Assembly: GCF_002210165.1 (NCBI RefSeq)
Contig: NZ_AQQP01000008.1
Location: forward strand, 1-64,000
DNA length: 64,000 nucleotides
Reading direction: 5' to 3'
Source of the DNA: Phaeobacter sp. 22II1-1F12B
GTDB lineage: Bacteria > Pseudomonadota > Alphaproteobacteria > Rhodobacterales > Rhodobacteraceae
Part shown: positions 8,747 to 17,535 of the stretch, piece after piece
Layout of the letters: every line of letters begins with the position of its first letter
Position numbering within the stretch: position 1 is the first letter of the stretch
The notes under the pieces: model-generated
Databases searched by the model: none
The model's input: the letters and a program-made list of their open reading frames with translations, nothing else
Told to the model about the DNA's origin: nothing
Program-made: the position numbers and the translations under genes

Positions 8747-9376
8747 TCATGAAAACTGGACGCCGTTCGCTTTGGCCGTGTGGGTCGCGATAAGATCCAT
8801 CAGCGGCGGCGACAGGCAGTCATAGGGTTCAAGATCGAGCTCTCTCAATCGGCCCCGAATCCCGTCCATCCGGTCCGGAGACACCCCGGATTCGATGATA
8901 GACGAAACAAAAGCCGCGAATTCGGGCGCGGACCAGCCGCTTTGGGGTGAAAGCTCGGTATGAACGAAATCGAGCCCGTGAAACGGGTGCCCGGTATTTT
9001 CAATCCGGCCATACATGTGGGTGCCGCATTCCTTGCAGGCATGACGCTGGATCGCCGCCGAGGCATCGATCACTTCCAGCTTGTCCTCGTTCGCGGTAAC
9101 CTTGACGTTGTCACGGCCAACCACGGCGATCTGTGAAAATACCGCGCCGTCAGGTTTCCAGCACTTGGTGCAACCGCAGACGTGGTTATGGGCGGTCTGG
9201 CCCGACACCTCGACGGTTACCTTGTTGCTCGGACACTTGCAGGACAGCGTACCGCCCGAAAAGCTGCCCGATCCGGGTTTGACCCCGCCATCTACAGCGG
9301 GATGGATCTTGACGTGGCTGAACTTTGCCCCGCCCCCGTCGCCGCCGCCGCCCAGCATTTTAGATAGTAATGTCAT
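8747..9376 (-). CDS. gfa: S-(hydroxymethyl)glutathione synthase (Gfa)
   Basis: Gfa is reported to speed the condensation of formaldehyde with glutathione and belongs to the CENP-V/GFA zinc-binding family. Zinc-binding motifs are visible as [17 protein letters not shown] and [10 protein letters not shown]. The protein has 209 residues from the start at 9376, supported by GGGAGGAAG; an earlier in-frame codon at 9391 is rejected. A glycine-rich N-terminal patch ([13 protein letters not shown]) is slightly longer than I would expect for the family. Its product is the substrate of AdhI at the left edge. It lies between the BatD-like gene and the FIST/kinase cassette, all on the same strand. Confidence 0.92.
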   Translation of the reverse strand: MTLLSKMLGGGGDGGGAKFSHVKIHPAVDGGVKPGSGSFSGGTLSCKCPSNKVTVEVSGQTAHNHVCGCTKCWKPDGAVFSQIAVVGRDNVKVTANEDKLEVIDASAAIQRHACKECGTHMYGRIENTGHPFHGLDFVHTELSPQSGWSAPEFAAFVSSIIESGVSPDRMDGIRGRLRELDLEPYDCLSPPLMDLIATHTAKANGVQFS

Positions 9377-9463
9377 TGAACTTCCTCCCATGACCTTTCC
9401 GGTTGCTCTTGGACGTAAGTCCGACAGAGCGTGGCCGATGCCGGGGATTCGGACAATTCAGCC

Positions 9464-10672
9464 TTAGGTGGCGGTAGATCGCGCGCGCTCGCGTCTCTTT
9501 TTGCGCAGGTCACGGGTCAGCCGCGCCGCGAATTCGCGCGTGAATTCAAGCTGATCCCGGGCGATACCGCCTTCGCGAAAGACGGCCTCGTCGAACTCGC
9601 GCAGAAGATGCTGCCCCGTTCCTTCGCGCGCGATCAGTGCCGCCGCATTATGGCGAAGGCCCGAAAAATCGCCGCGTCGCGCGGACTGGCGCAACCTGAA
9701 CCGCAACGGATCAAAGGGGCCGAACCGGTCAGTGGCAAGCGCAAGATTTCGCCCGGGCCAGAGCAGCCATGTCCCAGTCCCGAGCGCCACCAGAAAGACA
9801 AAAGCCATCAGCAGCGGATGCAGCCGGGCGGGTTCAGGTGGCGGGCTACCGGGCGGTGCCGCGCTTTCCTCCATCGCGATCCGCTGGGCCGAGATCGTAA
9901 CCGTCTGCATCTTGCGGGTCGTGGTATCGAAATAGTCGAACTCAATCGGTTCGATGATCGCCGAGGTGTTGTTGGTGGGCCGGATCGTCCAGCGCCAGAA
10001 CGCGATGGAAACCGGACCCATCGGCGAGAGTTCCACGAAACGCTTGTCCGGGTGCGGGAAGATCATCGCACTGGGTGAATGCAGTTCGGGCATCGGTGGG
10101 ATCATGTCCGGCGACACGCCGATGGCCTGAATACGGATCACTCGTAGCACGCCCTCGCCCGGTTGAAGCTGGTCCGGCGCATTCGACCATTGATCCGAGA
10201 TTTCAAGCTGGCGCACCGGAAACCACCATCCCTCGACCGCAGGCGCGGGGCGGACGTCTAGCGAAACCGGGGCCGAGGCGATTTCATGCTCGAACCAGTC
10301 ATCACCCTCATCCGTCAGGGTCAGATGATGCACGAAAGGCGGGATTGTCAGCGCCCCGGTCCGGTCGGGAAACAGCGCCATGCGCCGCCGGAAATTCTTG
10401 ATCGGCTGGCCGCGCTCGCGGGTTTCGTACCATGTGTCCTGACCCAGTTGCATCCAGTTGAAACCGTCAAGCTCAGGTGTTTCGAGCTTTTCGAGCGTGA
10501 TATGTCTTCGATAGCGGCCGTGGATGGTGACCAGGACCATCTCGCCCTGAAAGATTTCCTCCGCCGAGGTTTCAAGCGTCACCTCCAGCGCCAGTTCGCC
10601 GGGATTAACGTCGCGGGTCTGGGCGGCGATCACCCCGGGCAAGAGTAGCAGGCAGAGCAACAGGTGTCTCAT
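9464..10672 (-). CDS. BatD-like secreted/membrane protein of the MoxR-vWA operon
   Basis: A 402-residue protein with signal peptide MRHLLLCLLLLPGVIAAQ, a long beta-rich periplasmic region and one membrane segment (LLMAFVFLVALGTGTWLLWPG) about 100 residues before the end, followed by a basic cytoplasmic tail (LRKKRRERARS). This topology and EEIFQGEMVLVTI resemble BatD-type proteins. The start at 10672 overlaps the upstream TPR gene by ATGA. It ends the seven-gene operon 15410-9464. In methylotrophs the equivalent mxa genes are needed for metal and cofactor insertion into PQQ methanol dehydrogenase; the same role here is inference. Confidence 0.75.
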   Translation of the reverse strand: MRHLLLCLLLLPGVIAAQTRDVNPGELALEVTLETSAEEIFQGEMVLVTIHGRYRRHITLEKLETPELDGFNWMQLGQDTWYETRERGQPIKNFRRRMALFPDRTGALTIPPFVHHLTLTDEGDDWFEHEIASAPVSLDVRPAPAVEGWWFPVRQLEISDQWSNAPDQLQPGEGVLRVIRIQAIGVSPDMIPPMPELHSPSAMIFPHPDKRFVELSPMGPVSIAFWRWTIRPTNNTSAIIEPIEFDYFDTTTRKMQTVTISAQRIAMEESAAPPGSPPPEPARLHPLLMAFVFLVALGTGTWLLWPGRNLALATDRFGPFDPLRFRLRQSARRGDFSGLRHNAAALIAREGTGQHLLREFDEAVFREGGIARDQLEFTREFAARLTRDLRKKRRERARSTAT

Positions 10673-11364
10673 CGCGGATCTTCCGGCTCGGGCGGGGAAA
10701 GACCCAGCTTTTTGCGACATTTGTGTTCCTGCGCGATCCGCGCCTTAAGATATTCACCGGGCACGTCCGACAGCGTTGCAAGCCAACGAGTGTTCGCGAC
10801 CATGAACCGGTCGTCGAATATCTTGCGGATGCGCTCGTCGCCGTGGCTTGCCAGTTCCGGCAGACCCAGCAGCGCGCCGGTATTGGTGGTGCCGTCCCCT
10901 GCCCCGGCGGCGCGGGCGTTGCCCTGCGCAATGGACGATTTCACCACCGCCCCCTCTCCGCCGTCCTTTTCGGTGAACCACGCAATCGGCGCCTCGGGGT
11001 CAAGCGCGAGGCCCGCGTAAAAGGCGGCCAGCAGGTCGAAATTGGCCGCCGCCTGTTCATCGCCCGCAAGACGCGCGATATCATAGGCTTCAAGCGCGGC
11101 GGCATAATTGCCCGCCTGAGCCTCGGCATTGCCGAGATTAAAGAAATCGCCCGCCTGTCGAAATTCCTCCGCCGCGCCCGCATGATCACCAGCCCGGTAC
11201 AGCGCGATGCCTTTCCAACCCGGCTCTGTCAGCAAAGGCACGGCAAGGCGATTCATCCCGAGCCCAAGCGCGAGACGGCCAAGCGGCGCGGTCCCGCGCC
11301 CCGCAAGCAGCGCAAGCGCAAGGCAGATGATCGCCGCCATCGCGATATAAGCCGGTCGTTTCAT
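10669..11364 (-). CDS. Membrane-anchored TPR-like protein of the MoxR-vWA operon (MxaK/BatE-like)
   Basis: A 231-residue protein with an N-terminal membrane anchor or signal (YIAMAAIICLALALLAG) and at least two TPR-like helix pairs: YRAGDHAGAAEEFRQAGDFF and NAEAQAGNYAAALEAYDIAR. The C-terminal third is acidic and basic without clear motifs. Start and stop each overlap the neighbouring genes by 4 bases, a tightly coupled operon. The position after two vWA genes matches mxaK in methanol dehydrogenase clusters or batE in Bat operons. Confidence 0.72.
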   Translation of the reverse strand: MKRPAYIAMAAIICLALALLAGRGTAPLGRLALGLGMNRLAVPLLTEPGWKGIALYRAGDHAGAAEEFRQAGDFFNLGNAEAQAGNYAAALEAYDIARLAGDEQAAANFDLLAAFYAGLALDPEAPIAWFTEKDGGEGAVVKSSIAQGNARAAGAGDGTTNTGALLGLPELASHGDERIRKIFDDRFMVANTRWLATLSDVPGEYLKARIAQEHKCRKKLGLSPPEPEDPR

Positions 11365-12251
11365 AACGCCGCCCTTCGGAACATCAGCAACACAGGGATC
11401 AGCGCAAGCAGCAACAGGTAGCGCCCAAGGTCCATCCGGAATAGCAGCGGGTAATCCTGACGCTCCAGCCGATCCCGCGCATCCTCCTGCAAAAAGCTGG
11501 CCAAAGCCTGTGTTTCCGGGGTGCGAAACACCTCTCCGCCCCCAGTACTGGCCAGCGTCTCGGCAGCGGCAATATCTCCCGGCACCACGACCGAAAGCCG
11601 CGCGCCCTGCCCAGTGATCTCTGCCGCGGCCTGCATCGCATCCGGGCCGATACCCGCGCCATCGGTCAACAGGATAACGTCCCCGGCAAGCGTCCCGGAT
11701 TCCGCAAGGATCGTCGCTGCCAGAGATAATCCCCGCTCGGGCCGCGACCCCTTGTCCGGTACGGTTTCACCATCGACCAAAGACAGGGTCTGGCCAAGCT
11801 GCCTTGTGTCCGCCGTCATGTCGGTCGCCACATAGGCATCGCCCGCATAGACCACCAGCGCGGCGGGGCGGCTTTGCAGGGCCGCCACCCCCACCCTGCC
11901 CGCCGTCTGCAAGGCCAGCCGTTTGCCGCCATCGTCAAGCGACTCCGAAGCATCCAGAACAAAAACCACGCCGTCGAGATTGCGATAGGCGGCGGCGTCT
12001 CGCCTCTCCACCGCCGGTCCGGACAGGGCCGCAAAGATGAGACCTGCCGCCAATAACGGCGCCAGCGCCGCAAACCCGCGTCGTCCGGCGTCTACCCGGC
12101 CGAGCGCTTGCAAAGCCGCTTTCAAATGCGGATCAAGGGCCATGTCCCAGCCCCCCAGGCGCGCTGGACGTCGCCCAATCACCAGCATCAACACCGCCAG
12201 AAACGGCAGGAGCAACAGCCAGAGCGGACGCAAAAGCTCAAAATCGCTCAT
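11361..12251 (-). CDS. von Willebrand factor A domain membrane protein (MxaL/BatB-like)
   Basis: A 296-residue protein with two N-terminal membrane segments (LWLLLLPFLAVLMLVIG; FAALAPLLAAGLIFAAL), a vWA domain starting VVFVLDASESLDDG with a MIDAS-type DxSxS, and a C-terminal membrane segment (LGRYLLLLALIPVLLMF). The start at 12251 overlaps the preceding vWA gene by ATGA. The domain probably faces the periplasm and binds metal-dependent protein partners. It is paired with the other vWA gene, as in mxaC/mxaL or batA/batB. Confidence 0.8.
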   Translation of the reverse strand: MSDFELLRPLWLLLLPFLAVLMLVIGRRPARLGGWDMALDPHLKAALQALGRVDAGRRGFAALAPLLAAGLIFAALSGPAVERRDAAAYRNLDGVVFVLDASESLDDGGKRLALQTAGRVGVAALQSRPAALVVYAGDAYVATDMTADTRQLGQTLSLVDGETVPDKGSRPERGLSLAATILAESGTLAGDVILLTDGAGIGPDAMQAAAEITGQGARLSVVVPGDIAAAETLASTGGGEVFRTPETQALASFLQEDARDRLERQDYPLLFRMDLGRYLLLLALIPVLLMFRRAAL

Positions 12252-13204
12252 CGCGTTCGTCTCCACCCGATCCAGAGACAGCCGAGACCGGCCAGCAGCG
12301 CCGGGTAAATCCAGAGTTCACGGTAAACCTCGGCGGCAAGACCATCGCTTGCGGTGGCCTCAAGCCTGTCCAGCGCCTGCGTAACCTCCAGTAGATCCTC
12401 GCTGGTGCGGACCCGGAAACTGGTGCCGCCGCTCAGCTCGGAAATCGCACGCAGGGTCGCCGCATCGACGACGCCCCGCTCCCCCGGATCGCTGGTCTCA
12501 AGGTCCTTCGGGCCAAGGGCAATCGTATGCACGCGCACGCCCATATCCGCCGCAAGTCGGGCCACCGCGCGCGGGTTTGTGGAACCAGCGTTGCTGATCC
12601 CGTCGGACAGTAGGATCACCACCTTGGTTGCAGCGTCCGACTGCTCCATCCGCTTCAGCGCAAGCCCAAGCCCGTCAGAGATATTCGTCGCCCGACCAGA
12701 TATGCCGATGCTCGCCTCTTCGATCCGGCGCGCGATGGCCTCGGTATCGAAGGAAAACGGCGCAGCGTAATAGGCCTCAGACCCGAACACGATCAGGGCA
12801 ACGCGATCCCCCGCCCGGCGCCGCACGAAATCCGCCCCGACCTTTTGCACCGCCTCAAGCCGGGTAACCTGTTGCCCATCAAGGTGGAAATCATCGCGCA
12901 CCATGGACCCCGACAAGTCGATGGAAATCGCAAGATCACGCCCCGACACCCGCAGGGCCGATACCGGTTCAAGCAACCGCGGCCCTGCCAGCGCAATAAC
13001 AAGCAGCACCCAGACCAGACCCGTCAGCAACAACCGGCGCCCGGATTTCAGCACCGGTTGCTGGCCGGTTCGAAGCAGGCTTTTGGCGACACCATCCGGC
13101 ACGGCCAGCGCCGCGCCCCTGTGTGTCTGTCCGGGGATCACCCACAGAACGAATACCGGCAAAGGCAGCAGCAGCAGGAACAACGGATCGGCCAGATCAA
13201 TCAC
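12248..13204 (-). CDS. von Willebrand factor A domain membrane protein (MxaC/BatA-like), GTG start
   Basis: A 318-residue protein: membrane segment at residues 5-20 (LFLLLLPLPVFVLWVI), second at about 50-70 (RLLLTGLVWVLLVIALAG), vWA domain with MIDAS ISIDLSGSMVRDD and VVILLSDGISNAGS, and a C-terminal membrane helix (IYPALLAGLGCLWIGW). The only sensible start is GTG at 13204, overlapping the end of the DUF4381 gene by 8 bases; the longer reading from 13354 would bury the N-terminal helix behind a Cys/Arg-rich shadow sequence. It is part of the MoxR-vWA operon. Confidence 0.82.
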   Translation of the reverse strand: MIDLADPLFLLLLPLPVFVLWVIPGQTHRGAALAVPDGVAKSLLRTGQQPVLKSGRRLLLTGLVWVLLVIALAGPRLLEPVSALRVSGRDLAISIDLSGSMVRDDFHLDGQQVTRLEAVQKVGADFVRRRAGDRVALIVFGSEAYYAAPFSFDTEAIARRIEEASIGISGRATNISDGLGLALKRMEQSDAATKVVILLSDGISNAGSTNPRAVARLAADMGVRVHTIALGPKDLETSDPGERGVVDAATLRAISELSGGTSFRVRTSEDLLEVTQALDRLEATASDGLAAEVYRELWIYPALLAGLGCLWIGWRRTR

Positions 13205-13568
13205 GCCCCGACACCTCGCCTTTAAGGTCACGCAGGTCGGGCATTCCGCCCGGTTCGTACAAGCGCGATGATATGCGTGCGTAGACCTGCGGGTGGTCCT
13301 GCTTGAGCAGATGAAGCAGCGCGAGCCGTTGCGCGTCCTCGGGCAACGCGCCAATGCGCGTCAGCCTGTCTTTCATGCTGACCGGCTTGGCCGGCGGTCT
13401 CGACCGCAGGAGAAACCGCAAGACCAGCGCAACAAAAACCGCAAGAATAAGCCCAAGCGCGACAGCCGCGAGAAGATCCGCCAGAACACCCCCGGCAGAA
13501 TGCGAAGGCAGACGGATGTCATGCAGCCCGGCCAGCATCGCTTCCTCACTGAGGGCGCGTTCAGCCAT
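13197..13568 (-). CDS. DUF4381-type small membrane protein of the MoxR-vWA operon
   Basis: A 123-residue protein with one central membrane helix (LLAAVALGLILAVFVALVLRF) and a cytoplasmic tail containing DRLTRIGALPEDAQRLALLHLL and VYARISSRLYEPG, typical of DUF4381. The N-terminal LHDIRLPSHSAG is also family-like. The ATG at 13568 overlaps the DUF58 gene end (ATGGCTGA), so the longer reading from 13598 is unlikely. It lies between DUF58 and vWA genes, the standard place for this family, as for the membrane part of mxaA. Its function is unknown. Confidence 0.78.
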   Translation of the reverse strand: MAERALSEEAMLAGLHDIRLPSHSAGGVLADLLAAVALGLILAVFVALVLRFLLRSRPPAKPVSMKDRLTRIGALPEDAQRLALLHLLKQDHPQVYARISSRLYEPGGMPDLRDLKGEVSGRD

Positions 13569-14466
13569 GCGATACGCCTTCCCGTCTCGGGAAACCACCG
13601 TTGATCACCCGCGCCATCTGCGCCAGCGGCGCTGCGGCATCGACCCGCAGCATGGGGAACCCGGCAAGCGGTTCCGGCCGCGTATCCTCTGGCCCGTGCT
13701 CGATACGGCCCAGCCGATGCGACCCGTCGGCAAGGCGGATCGGATAGCTGCCCGGCGGCAGCGCCTCGATACCATCGCCAACCATCACCAGCCGGGGATG
13801 ACGCCGCCGCGCCAGCTGGCCCAGACGGTCGGAAAGATCACCTCCCGGTCGGTCGAAGCCCGAGGCAATCACCACCTCGGCACCCGCCGGGGCAAGCCGC
13901 GTCACCCGGGCAAGCGCGCCATCAAGGTCGATGTCATCGACCCTCCCACTCTGCGCCTCTTCCAGAACCGTTGCATGGGCGCGGGCCATGGCGCCGATCA
14001 CGGCAAGCATTCCCCGCGCCCTGCCCCGGATCGACGTCACAACCGGCAGTTTCGGACCGATCACCAGCAGCCCGACGCGACCGCCTTCCTCGATGGCGCG
14101 CCACCCGATCATCGACAGCGCCTCGGCCGCCGCCACGGACCGGAACGCACGGCGTGTTCCCCAAAGCATCGAAGGCCTGAAATCGGCAACCAGAAAGGTC
14201 ACCTGGTCCCGTTCTTCCTGAAACGAACGCACGTGGAGTACACCGGTGCGGGCGGTGCTCCCGCGATCAAGATGCCGGATATCGTCGCCGGTCACGTATT
14301 GGCGCACATCGGCAACCTCCTGCCCCTGCCCGCGCCGCCGGGTCACGAAACCGCCGGGCAATGCAGCCTGCGCCTCGGTCTCTGCACCATTCAACACATG
14401 GGTGCGAAGCGCGATCAGCGACCGGGCATCCAGCCAGACTCCGGGCGCCTGCAAGGCCGGGTTCAC
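13561..14466 (-). CDS. DUF58 domain protein (MxaS-like), GTG start
   Basis: A 301-residue soluble protein. The DUF58 core is seen as GQEVADVRQYVTGDDIRHLD, a vWA-like fold, and FLVADFRPSMLWGTRRAF. The start is GTG at 14466, overlapping the MoxR stop as GTGA; a reading starting with ATG at 14538 would overlap MoxR by 76 bases and is rejected. DUF58 proteins accompany MoxR ATPases and vWA proteins in chaperone-like systems. Equivalent to mxaS of methanol oxidation clusters. Confidence 0.85.
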   Translation of the reverse strand: MNPALQAPGVWLDARSLIALRTHVLNGAETEAQAALPGGFVTRRRGQGQEVADVRQYVTGDDIRHLDRGSTARTGVLHVRSFQEERDQVTFLVADFRPSMLWGTRRAFRSVAAAEALSMIGWRAIEEGGRVGLLVIGPKLPVVTSIRGRARGMLAVIGAMARAHATVLEEAQSGRVDDIDLDGALARVTRLAPAGAEVVIASGFDRPGGDLSDRLGQLARRRHPRLVMVGDGIEALPPGSYPIRLADGSHRLGRIEHGPEDTRPEPLAGFPMLRVDAAAPLAQMARVINGGFPRREGVSHG

Positions 14467-15410
14467 AGCGGTTCGACGGCTTTCAGCACATCGGCTATCA
14501 AGGCCCGCGCCGTCCTCCCCTCTGCCACCGCTCGCCATGCCATCACCAGCCTGTGCGCCAGCGCATCTGCGGCCACCGCCTGCACATCCTCGGGCAACGC
14601 ATGGTCCCGCCCCTTCAGATAAGCCCGTGCCTTGGCCGCCGCCGCAAGGGCCAGCGATCCGCGCGGCGACACAGGGTGGTCGATATCCTCGGAAAAAGGT
14701 GGCTGCCGCGTCGCCGTCACCAGCCGCACGATGTAATCCCTGAGCGGCGAGGCCAGATGCACGGCCATCGCCTCGGACCGGGCGGCGCGCATATCGTCGA
14801 GGTGCAACCTGACCGGCGCCGCGACCGGCGCCTGATTTTCGGCTTCGACAAGATCAAGGATCTTCCGTTCCGTTTCCGCATCCGGCAACGACAGGACAAC
14901 ATGAAGCAGGAACCGGTCGAGCTGCGCCTCTGGCAGGGGAAAGGTGCCATCATGTTCGATGGGGTTCTGCGTCGCGACGACAAGAAACGGGTCCGGCAGC
15001 GTGTGGGTCGCATTGCCGCTGGTAACCTGCCTTTCCGCCATCGCCTCAAGCAGCGCCGACTGGACCTTGGGCGGGGCGCGATTGATTTCGTCGACCAGAA
15101 CAAGGTTGTGAAACACCGGCCCCGGCACGAATTCGAAATCGCCGGTCTGAGGGCGAAAAACCGGCGTGCCGGTCAGGTCCGAAGGCATAAGATCCGGCGT
15201 GCACTGGATCCGGGCAAACCCGCCTTCGATGGCCTCGGCCAGTCGTTTTACCGCGCGGGTCTTGGCAAGGCCGGGCGCACCCTCGATCAGAAGATGGCCG
15301 CCCGACAGCATCCCGATCAGCAGCCGTTCGATCAGAACATCATGGCCGACAAGACCGGCAACGAGATGATCGTCGAGCCCTGACAGGCGGGTCTTAGACT
15401 GAACATCCAT
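14463..15410 (-). CDS. MoxR-family AAA+ ATPase (MxaR-like)
   Basis: A 315-residue MoxR-family AAA+ ATPase. Walker A is IEGAPGLAKTRAV, Walker B is LVLVDEINRAPPKVQ, sensor 1 is VVATQNPIEHDGTFPLPEA and the sensor 2 region is VSPRGSLALAAAAKARAYL. MoxR ATPases act with vWA proteins to remodel or metallate target enzymes; in methylotrophs the target is the PQQ methanol dehydrogenase. It is the first gene of the operon ending at 9464. Upstream, 154 bases separate it from the next minus-strand gene, leaving room for a promoter. Confidence 0.92.
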   Translation of the reverse strand: MDVQSKTRLSGLDDHLVAGLVGHDVLIERLLIGMLSGGHLLIEGAPGLAKTRAVKRLAEAIEGGFARIQCTPDLMPSDLTGTPVFRPQTGDFEFVPGPVFHNLVLVDEINRAPPKVQSALLEAMAERQVTSGNATHTLPDPFLVVATQNPIEHDGTFPLPEAQLDRFLLHVVLSLPDAETERKILDLVEAENQAPVAAPVRLHLDDMRAARSEAMAVHLASPLRDYIVRLVTATRQPPFSEDIDHPVSPRGSLALAAAAKARAYLKGRDHALPEDVQAVAADALAHRLVMAWRAVAEGRTARALIADVLKAVEPL

Positions 15411-15564
15411 GCCGCATTCCTCCCCCTGATCGCTCAGGCGTCTACAGGCAGGATGCTATCTCGTCAGCAGGGTCAGGCAAACACAGCCCAAAGTCTCAGT
15501 CCCGATCAGATACGTCCGGTTCCGAAAAACAGCGCGGCTGTCAGGCCAAGGTAAGAAAGAGCTG

Positions 15565-15771
15565 TTACGCTTCTTTCTCGGTCAGGTTAACGGTCTTGCA
15601 TTTCCAATTGGCGATCTGCCAGTTGGGATGCGCCTCGGTCCATTTGGCAAGCTCGGGCTGGGCGCGCATGACGCAAGTCATCGTGGAAATATCAGTATAA
15701 AGCATGCTTCTGCTTTCGCACTCGGCGGGCGACGCGCTCAGGCAGGCAACAAAAATCAACTCAATCATCAT
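15565..15771 (-). CDS. Small conserved secreted cysteine-containing protein
   Basis: A 68-residue protein with a short hydrophobic start (MMIELIFVACLSAS) and four cysteines, three of them in the mature part. The tail NWQIANWKCKTVNLTEKEA includes a Trp/Cys motif. Two adjacent ATGs compete (15771, 15768); GAGG is better spaced for the second. I recall similar small proteins beside quinoprotein genes in Rhodobacteraceae, but no named family. It lies alone between the MoxR operon and the sensor kinase. Confidence 0.6.
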   Translation of the reverse strand: MMIELIFVACLSASPAECESRSMLYTDISTMTCVMRAQPELAKWTEAHPNWQIANWKCKTVNLTEKEA

Positions 15772-15830
15772 GACCTCATGTCAATACAACCATTAGTAGC
15801 GGTCCTCAATGTAAAGCTCTGCGGTAAATA

Positions 15831-15845
15831 TAACCCTCACTAAAG
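15831..15845 (+). promoter_or_regulatory. 15-base match to bacteriophage T3 class III promoter core
   Basis: The sequence TAACCCTCACTAAAG is identical to positions -14 to +1 of the phage T3 RNA polymerase promoter; the flanking bases diverge (upstream AAATA, downstream CGTAC instead of GG). It sits in the gap between the small secreted gene and the sensor kinase, pointing toward the kinase. No T7-like phage gene is visible, so a role is unproven. Confidence 0.3.
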
Positions 15846-15879
15846 CGTACTATCTGCGATTTAAGTCACAAACGCCCGT

Positions 15880-17526
15880 ATGACAGGCCCAAAGCCGGGG
15901 GATTGCACAGATTTCACTCGCATTTCAGGCGGGCCGCCGCACGTGTCCCTGAAATTCAGTTCACTCAAGGCCAAACTTGCCCTTGGGGCAGGGCTGGTGG
16001 CGCTGGTTGCATTGCTGGGCGCCGCGCTCAGCATCATCGGCATGGAAATCGTCTCGCGCCGCATCGAGGCCTCGGTTCAGGCGGAAAAACGGGTCGAGCG
16101 CTACTCGGTTCTGTCGACACAGGTGACCAGTTTCATCGTGGTCGCCGCCGAAGCCGCACAATCCGGCCTGTCGCCAGAGGCGCGCGCAGACAGGCTCGAC
16201 CGGCTGGCCGTGAACATCTCGGACACTTTCGAGTCACTGCGGCGCGACCACGAGGCAGCGGTAAGCGGTGCGGCGCCCTCGGGGCTCGACGCACAGTCAC
16301 GCCGCGCGACGCAAAGCATCGGACTGGCCCGGATGCAGGCGCTTTTCGATACCACACTAAAGGGGCTTCTGGACGAAACCGCCGGGCCGGAACGGTTGCA
16401 GGGGCATATCGACAGTTTCGCCCATGGGTTCGATCCGCTGCTGAATGCGGTGATCAGCGAGGAAATCCGTGACCGGCGTGAAATCATCGCCGGCATCACC
16501 GACCTGCGGCGGCAGTTGATCCCGATGGCGCTGGCGATTTCCGCCGCCACCATCCTGTTGCTGATCGGCTTCTACCTTGTGCTGATCCGGCCCCTGTTCC
16601 GGCGGCTGGACCTTTTGCGTGACGCCGCCCGGCAGATCCGGCAGGCGGATTTCGCGGTCTCCCTGCCCGAAAAGGACGATGAGCTTGGCCACGTCCTTGC
16701 CGAAACCAACCGCATGGCAAGAACGCTCTCGAACCGGAGGGATGAGGTCGAGGCGGAATGGACCCGTCTGAACAACACGATTGAGGAACGCACAGAGGAG
16801 CTCCGCGAGGCCGTCGAAGAACTGGCACGGACTGATGAAAACCGGCGTCGCCTCTTTGCCGATATCAGCCACGAGCTTCGCAACCCGCTGAGCGTCATAC
16901 TGATGGAGAGTGAAATCGGCCTGAAGGGCAGCGATGTCTCGAAAGAGTCCTTCCAGACAATCCGGACAAGGGCGCTGCGGCTGAACCGGCGCATCGACGA
17001 CCTGCTGCGGCTGGCCCGGTCCGAAACGGGGCTGCTGCAACTCAACGCCGGGCCTTTTGATCTGGGTGAAACCGTCAGCGAGGCGCTCGAAGACATGCGC
17101 CCGCAGGTCGAAAGCGCCGGGATGACCATCACACTGAGCGGGACAGCGGCCCCAATGGCACAGGGGGATCGCAACTGGGTGCGACAGGTGGTGGCCGGGC
17201 TGATCCAGAACGCGATACGCCATGCAAGGGAAGGCGGGGAAATCACGATGACGCTGGAGCAAAAAGACGAACGGGTCTGCATCCAAGTCATTGATCAGGG
17301 CCCCGGCATCGACCCCGCAGATCAGGACCGGATCTTTGACCGGTTCCGGCAGGGCTCCAGTAACACCGCCAGCGAAGGGTTCGGAATCGGGCTGGCCTTT
17401 GCCAAATGGGTGATCGAGCAACAAAACGGCCGGATCGACCTGCAAAGCCCCCTGCCAAGGGCCGAACGCAAAAGCCCGGCACCCGGTACGAAAGTCACGC
17501 TATGCCTCCCCGTGGCCCAAGGCTAG
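15880..17526 (+). CDS. Membrane sensor histidine kinase next to pqq genes
   Basis: A 548-residue kinase: TM1 about 33-54, a helical periplasmic sensor domain of about 155 residues, TM2 about 214-236, HAMP, coiled coil, HisKA with His331 in ADISHELRNPLSV, N-box VVAGLIQNAIRHA, DQGPGIDPAD and GFGIGLAFAKW. The start is uncertain: ATG at 15880 or GTG at 15943 just before TM1; neither has a strong ribosome site. The OmpR-type regulator starts 10 bases after its stop and is surely its partner. Placement directly before pqqA suggests control of PQQ synthesis or the quinoprotein genes, similar to MxbDM in Methylorubrum (inference). Confidence 0.88.
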   Translation: MTGPKPGDCTDFTRISGGPPHVSLKFSSLKAKLALGAGLVALVALLGAALSIIGMEIVSRRIEASVQAEKRVERYSVLSTQVTSFIVVAAEAAQSGLSPEARADRLDRLAVNISDTFESLRRDHEAAVSGAAPSGLDAQSRRATQSIGLARMQALFDTTLKGLLDETAGPERLQGHIDSFAHGFDPLLNAVISEEIRDRREIIAGITDLRRQLIPMALAISAATILLLIGFYLVLIRPLFRRLDLLRDAARQIRQADFAVSLPEKDDELGHVLAETNRMARTLSNRRDEVEAEWTRLNNTIEERTEELREAVEELARTDENRRRLFADISHELRNPLSVILMESEIGLKGSDVSKESFQTIRTRALRLNRRIDDLLRLARSETGLLQLNAGPFDLGETVSEALEDMRPQVESAGMTITLSGTAAPMAQGDRNWVRQVVAGLIQNAIRHAREGGEITMTLEQKDERVCIQVIDQGPGIDPADQDRIFDRFRQGSSNTASEGFGIGLAFAKWVIEQQNGRIDLQSPLPRAERKSPAPGTKVTLCLPVAQG

Positions 17527-17535
17527 GCTTTCGGT

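Noticed and set aside
14361-15383. A 340-codon open frame on the plus strand
   Set aside because: Antisense to moxR, where Walker A and B are plain; the translation is Arg/His-rich.
16357-17445. A 362-codon open frame on the minus strand
   Set aside because: Antisense to the sensor kinase catalytic region, which has all kinase motifs; no coding signal on this strand.
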